From contig CM067372.1 in NCBI GenBank assembly GCA_034401795.1, forward strand, positions 37,271,494 to 37,335,493: DNA of 64,000 nucleotides, given 5' to 3'. This document shows positions 59,719 to 64,000 of the stretch, piece by piece. Position 1 is the stretch's first letter; the number at the start of each line of letters is the position of its first letter. Position numbers and translations under genes: made by a program. This stretch comes from Chaetoderma sp. LZ-2023a. Taxonomy: Eukaryota; Mollusca; Caudofoveata; Chaetodermatida; Chaetodermatidae. Under the pieces are notes generated by a model. That model searched no databases, was not told where the DNA came from, and saw nothing but the letters and a program-made list of their open reading frames with translations.

Positions 59719-61950
59719 ACATATGACTAATGCTGAGGACGATGACGTGATACGTACTCGCCCACTCCCTCCTCAGAGTGGGTCTAGATGATCTGGGAAG
59801 TCGTATCTGAAGAACTTCTCGTTTGCGCTGTCCAAGGGAAAGGACGGAAAGGTTGTTCCGCCGACCTCTTTTCATTCCCGCCCACTACATGCTATCACCC
59901 CAATTATAGAGTTACCACAAGCAGAAGCTGAGGCTGCCCCAGGCCATGTTTCCTGTGGGGTGGAACATATAATATATAGCATGGAAGTGAAGAGGCTTGA
60001 TGAGGCCTTGGCCTATTGCAGAGAACGGCAAAACCGCACAACTGGGTGTAGCCCTCCAACTCATAAAATCGCGACACCACCCCATCTCCAGAGTGCACCC
60101 CATCCATTGGCACCACCACCCCCACTCCAATTCGCGTCTCTCGTCTATGCACCAAGTTCGGACATCACTGGTCCTGTCCATTTCACACTCCACTCGTCGT
60201 CTGTTAACTGTCAATCTTCAGATATGAGAGTCAGCTGTTACAGAGGAGGTGGCATCCCACACCACAGTAACTTCCCCCACCCCCTCCTCACCCCCTTCCC
60301 TACAACAGAACACCACCATCATCAGCACAAGTCAACATTTTCCGCAAACACCCCTTTATCCGGTGTCTGGAAAACTGATCATATGGAAAGGAGGAACAAC
60401 ACAGCAGCCATCTACAGTACACACATCAGGGGATTCCCCCACTCTCTACCCCCCCCCCATCCCCGCCCAGAAACGTCGTACGTAATCAGCTAAACAAACA
60501 TGATTCAATCACACGTAATAACAGTCAATATTATTAAGAGAGCAAGATTCCCGCAATCTGTCATCGGTATCGAGTAGGATTTTGCTACTGAAACGAAATT
60601 CGATAATGGATTGATTCAAGTACGACAGCCCCATTCTTGGTCATCCGCACTCTAAAGTAACTCTGTCCCATGTTAGGACTCACCATTACAGAGCGAAATA
60701 CATCATGTCCGATAAAGTTGACACCACAAACATCGCAGTATCCCCCCTCCCCCACACCCTGCCCCCTCCCCTCAGCCACCCCCACCCCACCCCCAACCCG
60801 CTCCACCCACTGCAATAAAAAATTCACACTTCACGACAGTGCAAGAATCGTCCGCAGATATCAATCAAATTCACCAATATGACAGAGACACAGACACTCA
60901 AGATGACTGTATCACAATCTCCATACGACGGTATTGTAAATTGGAAACTGAGGCATGCACTTTCCGAGCTGTACTATAATAATTAAGTTTGGTCTAGGTG
61001 AGATGTGACTAATCCTACCCATAGAGGAGGATGCTTGGCAGTCCACCCACACGGTAAATGCAGTCCAGGGGTCAGTAGACTTGGCATCCACAAGACATGG
61101 AGCTGTTTAAACCAAACAATAAATTACAGTCAGCTATACTGTCCTAATTTTGATTAAGGACATGACTGTTCTACCGTGTATACAAATCATTAGCACGCCG
61201 GCTGATAAAGCAGCATCCAAACTTCGACAGTATAACAACGTGGAGAATTTCAAATATTCTCTTCCCTACATATTCCAGCCACTATTCAACACGGACTGAA
61301 ATAAACTTACTACACACAAGAGGCGGGGCATGTATAAGATCACGCGCATATAAAGGGATGCTGTCCTGAGGAACAGAATAAGGAAAACATATATTTCTAT
61401 TTTTCGCATCAAATAAGTCTAGTCAACGACATCAAAACTCCACCCATATACAGATTGCCCATGCTTCCGATCAGCCATGTGCTTTCAAAATAAGAATCAC
61501 GTGATCATCACTTCTATTTTCCGGTAAATTGGATCAAAAACTATAAACAAGAGAACCGCTCTTCACGTACCTACCACAGCGTGATGGAGGAGGCGAGAGG
61601 TGGTGAGTCTGGGTCACGGCCGGTAACGTCATCTCTTGCTCCCACACCCCATCCGGCGTTCCAGCCTGAAATTTGAACAGGTGAGTTTATAAGCATCCAA
61701 CTTGAAAAGCCGCATCACGCTAATTAAAAGGTGAGCGTCCACAGGAATAAATAGTTTCAGATTTTAACGTTGATCGGAGACCCGATTTCCTGCCGAGTGA
61801 AGATGAAAGTGGCTATCCTACCTTTCTATATTTATATTTACCTTCTTTTTACGAAGGGAATATATAATCAGACGCCAGGAGAATGAAAGTTAAATGGTTC
61901 CATATTTGGTGGAACCGACTCACTCTACAACTTTCTGGCGTGGTCCTCCA
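59719..61950 (+). other. Post-integrase region of the Gypsy element, unknown reading frames
   Basis: A coding-like stretch (about 59792-60493) includes ITPIIELPQAEAEAAPGHVS and MEVKRLDEALAYCRERQNRT, followed by a His/Pro-rich tail. It matches nothing I recognise and shows no envelope features (no signal peptide or transmembrane anchor). From 60500 to 61950 I see no convincing frame. Confidence 0.4.
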
Positions 61951-61958
61951 CCCTCCTG

Positions 61959-62536
61959 TGACGTCACCAAAAAGTATAAAAGGAGGAAAGCGCACACTGA
62001 AATTTCATCTTCCCTCCAAACTCGACACTAGGGAAGATCGGGCATTAGGCCACTTTCGTGTCGCAAACCAAATTTTGCTGTTTTTCGTATTATTATTATT
62101 TTATTACTTTATGTTATAATTGGCCAGGAAAGTATGAAGAATTATGAAAGTTTAGTTAGGTTAGTGCAGTTCCGCAAATAACCATCATGCGGGAATAGTA
62201 TGTCACTTGTGGAGATCTCGGCCTGTCCAACAGGTCAGAAGAATCGGCACCGGCGAACATTGGCAAAAAGTCTCCGTGTACTTCGTTAACATACAATGGA
62301 CAGCCATGCAAGCAAAAAGACGACAACCTGACTTTCCGCAAGTAGCTTCAGCATCCACATCCCTAACACAGCCAGCCAGATCCAGCACTCCAGCAACCAT
62401 CACCACAGCACCGGCAGCACCCGTAAGAACAGCACCAGCAGTACCTGCAGTATCGATAATAACACCAACTGTAGCATCCGCACCGTGTGCCACCTCGCGT
62501 TCCTCATCTGTAACGCATTCCTACAGTGATTTATGA
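61959..62536 (+). promoter_or_regulatory. Candidate core promoter and short ORF just before the 3' LTR
   Basis: TGACGTCA (61959-61966) is followed 8 bp later by a consensus TATAAAAGG (61975-61983). About 320 bp downstream an open frame (RQPDFPQVASASTSLTQPAR, then Thr/Ala/Pro-rich sequence) runs into the first 48 bp of the 3' LTR before stopping at 62536. It may be an internal promoter of the element or captured sequence. Confidence 0.4.
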
Positions 62537-64000
62537 ACTCCCCGTACCGATATCCAATAGGTATACTCAGGTAACTATACTATTGTACTATTTATTCATT
62601 TATTCCGTTATAGGTACTGATGAATAATAGATACCTCCCCGGTCGTCTGAGACCGCATTTTATAATTTCCATTTTCTTTACTGTATATATTATCCTTATT
62701 TCTGTGTGCTTACAACTAACAAACACTGCAAAGTCCTATGACCTAATATGCTCTTAGCACTGTAATAGTTAGTTATATATATGACAAGGAGCCATCCTAG
62801 CTATTTTGTTTTGTTTACATCAAAACTCTAGGACGCAGTACACTAGGCTATACTGTACAGCAACATCATATCCGCATCACTATTTCCCCCCAGCATCAAT
62901 CTTACACTGAGGTCACTGGACATGCTCATATTGCTCGAGGCTGACATGTGATCGACTAAACCTGGCTATTCTAGCTCAATCGGATAGGTTTAAAGTAGTT
63001 AGGGACAATCTCTCTGTAAAAGACATTTTGTGTACACCTCATTCCCAGCTGCAGCGGATATGTTACATCACACACTGGCTAGATTGTATAAATTGGCCAA
63101 ATAACTTAGGGCCTCTTATTAATATCGAGTGATTGTCTCTTTCTACGCTCCTCCAGCCGCAAGGCGTAATAATTGTCTGGAGTTCTCATTGACACATTGG
63201 CATGATCCGACTCTGGGAAACTATTGGGGTTTCCGAGCGGTGAAGACTAAAGTGTCGATTTCACACACATCCCCCTCTGTATCTTCGGATACCAGTTAGC
63301 ATAGATTATCCCCGCCAAAGTAGGAAGCACTGCGAAAAGAAATAATATTATACAACACCGGCCTGAAGTGCATCTCTGGGCATTCTGGAACTTAACCCTA
63401 ACAACAGGCAAACGTTAGTTCCGTAGCACATGGGTGATGGACGAGACGCAGATCTCCATCCAACTCTGTACAGTGACTAGGTGTGGTCTTGGAACCCACC
63501 ACGCGCTCACGGGAAGGTCACTGGAGATCGATATCTATCTCTTGCTCCCCGCCATAAAATACTATTGCGCTTTGTAAATTCCTTATGTAAATAGTAACTT
63601 GTCCTAGTGATGTTATATGTGGTTGTGGGGTAATATGTAACCAGATCGTTATATGATTCGGAAGCTGTCACTCTGTAACATGTCTGCATACTGGCTTTCT
63701 GAGGGAGATGCTGTGTGAGGTAACCTTCGGGGATCCAGAAATCTTCGCCAGTTAGACTGATGTGTCAAAAGATAGGTAGGAATCTCTGCCACTTGCGGCC
63801 AAAGTTTGGAAACAAAACTAACAACTAAACAGTAGGTTAGGAATGAGAGAAGGCCTGCATAAATAAAGCGGCAACTACCAATGCAGTATCTTTGGACCTA
63901 CATAAGATGGTGGCCATTGAATTCTTCGGAAATCATCCGCTCCGTCTTCACGTAAACCAGCGTACATCACATTAATTATAGTTTCACTAGCTTGACAGAC
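62487..64000 (+). repeat. 3' LTR of the Gypsy element, truncated by the window end
   Basis: It matches the 5' LTR from TGCCACC onward; the last base here corresponds to about 52330 in the 5' LTR, so about 260 bp remain outside the window. A 20-30 bp insertion (about 63668-63695) is absent from the 5' LTR. The TATA-like region of the left LTR is less well conserved here (TTTACATCAAAACTC). Confidence 0.93.

Larger units (their letters stand above)
50878..64000 (+). mobile_element. Ty3/Gypsy LTR retrotransposon, decayed, right LTR cut by the window end
   Basis: Two long direct repeats (LTRs) begin TGCCACCTCGCGTTCCT at 50878 and 62487. They frame gag-like, zinc-knuckle, protease, RT, RNase H and integrase regions in the Ty3/Gypsy order on the plus strand. 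The two LTRs differ by roughly one base in ten to twenty by eye, plus indels, so the insertion is not recent. The element is broken in ten or more places. It is longer than usual because of a ~0.9-kb non-coding block between gag and the zinc knuckle and a ~2.8-kb region after the integrase. Confidence 0.93.

Noticed and set aside
60585-60882. Minus-strand frame with CDVC that suggested a zinc finger, and Pro-rich plus-strand frame
   Set aside because: The second Cys/His pair is missing and the region is low-complexity CCCCACC sequence.

Overview
This is a stretch of animal nuclear DNA, most likely from a marine invertebrate. It has no bacterial-style gene packing, and it carries non-LTR retrotransposons, a Polinton/Maverick, a Ty3/Gypsy LTR element, MITE-like DNA elements, a minisatellite and many long microsatellites. 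The mix resembles what is known from hemichordates, echinoderms, cnidarians and molluscs. I cannot name the species from sequence alone, and I found no intact host gene.

Layout: 1-2.6 kb holds the 3' halves of two LINEs. 2.6-5.75 kb is gene-free and ends in a degenerate array of about 150-bp units. About 5.75-21.2 kb is a decayed Polinton lying inside that array, because array sequence reappears at 21.2 kb. It has an integrase, a packaging ATPase, a capsid-like gene, a protein-primed family B DNA polymerase on the minus strand, and about ten small genes. 21.2-25.6 kb is gene-free. 25.7-28.0 kb holds a relic of a multicopy invertebrate protein family with a cysteine-rich tail; a CA/CACG microsatellite interrupts it and its 3' end is tripled. 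27.4-47.1 kb is dominated by a MITE-like family and relatives (nine copies), whose centre is a near-perfect hairpin of about 85 bp. Between them are microsatellites, a long inverted repeat (29.8-30.7 kb), a fragment of the same protein family as at 26 kb (41.3 kb) and a 38-copy, 41-bp minisatellite (41.95-43.51 kb). 49.86-50.42 kb holds promoter-like sequence and a possible structured leader RNA. 50.88-64.0 kb is a Ty3/Gypsy element with long LTRs; the right LTR runs off the window.

The Polinton genes would have served replication (polymerase), integration (integrase) and virion assembly (ATPase, capsid-like protein). The Gypsy genes are the usual gag, protease, RT, RNase H and integrase. Both elements are broken in many places and are treated as fossils. 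The least explained signals are the hairpin MITE family, whose members share hairpin rims while their interiors differ with the two arms still complementary, and the promoter-plus-structured-leader region left of the Gypsy element.
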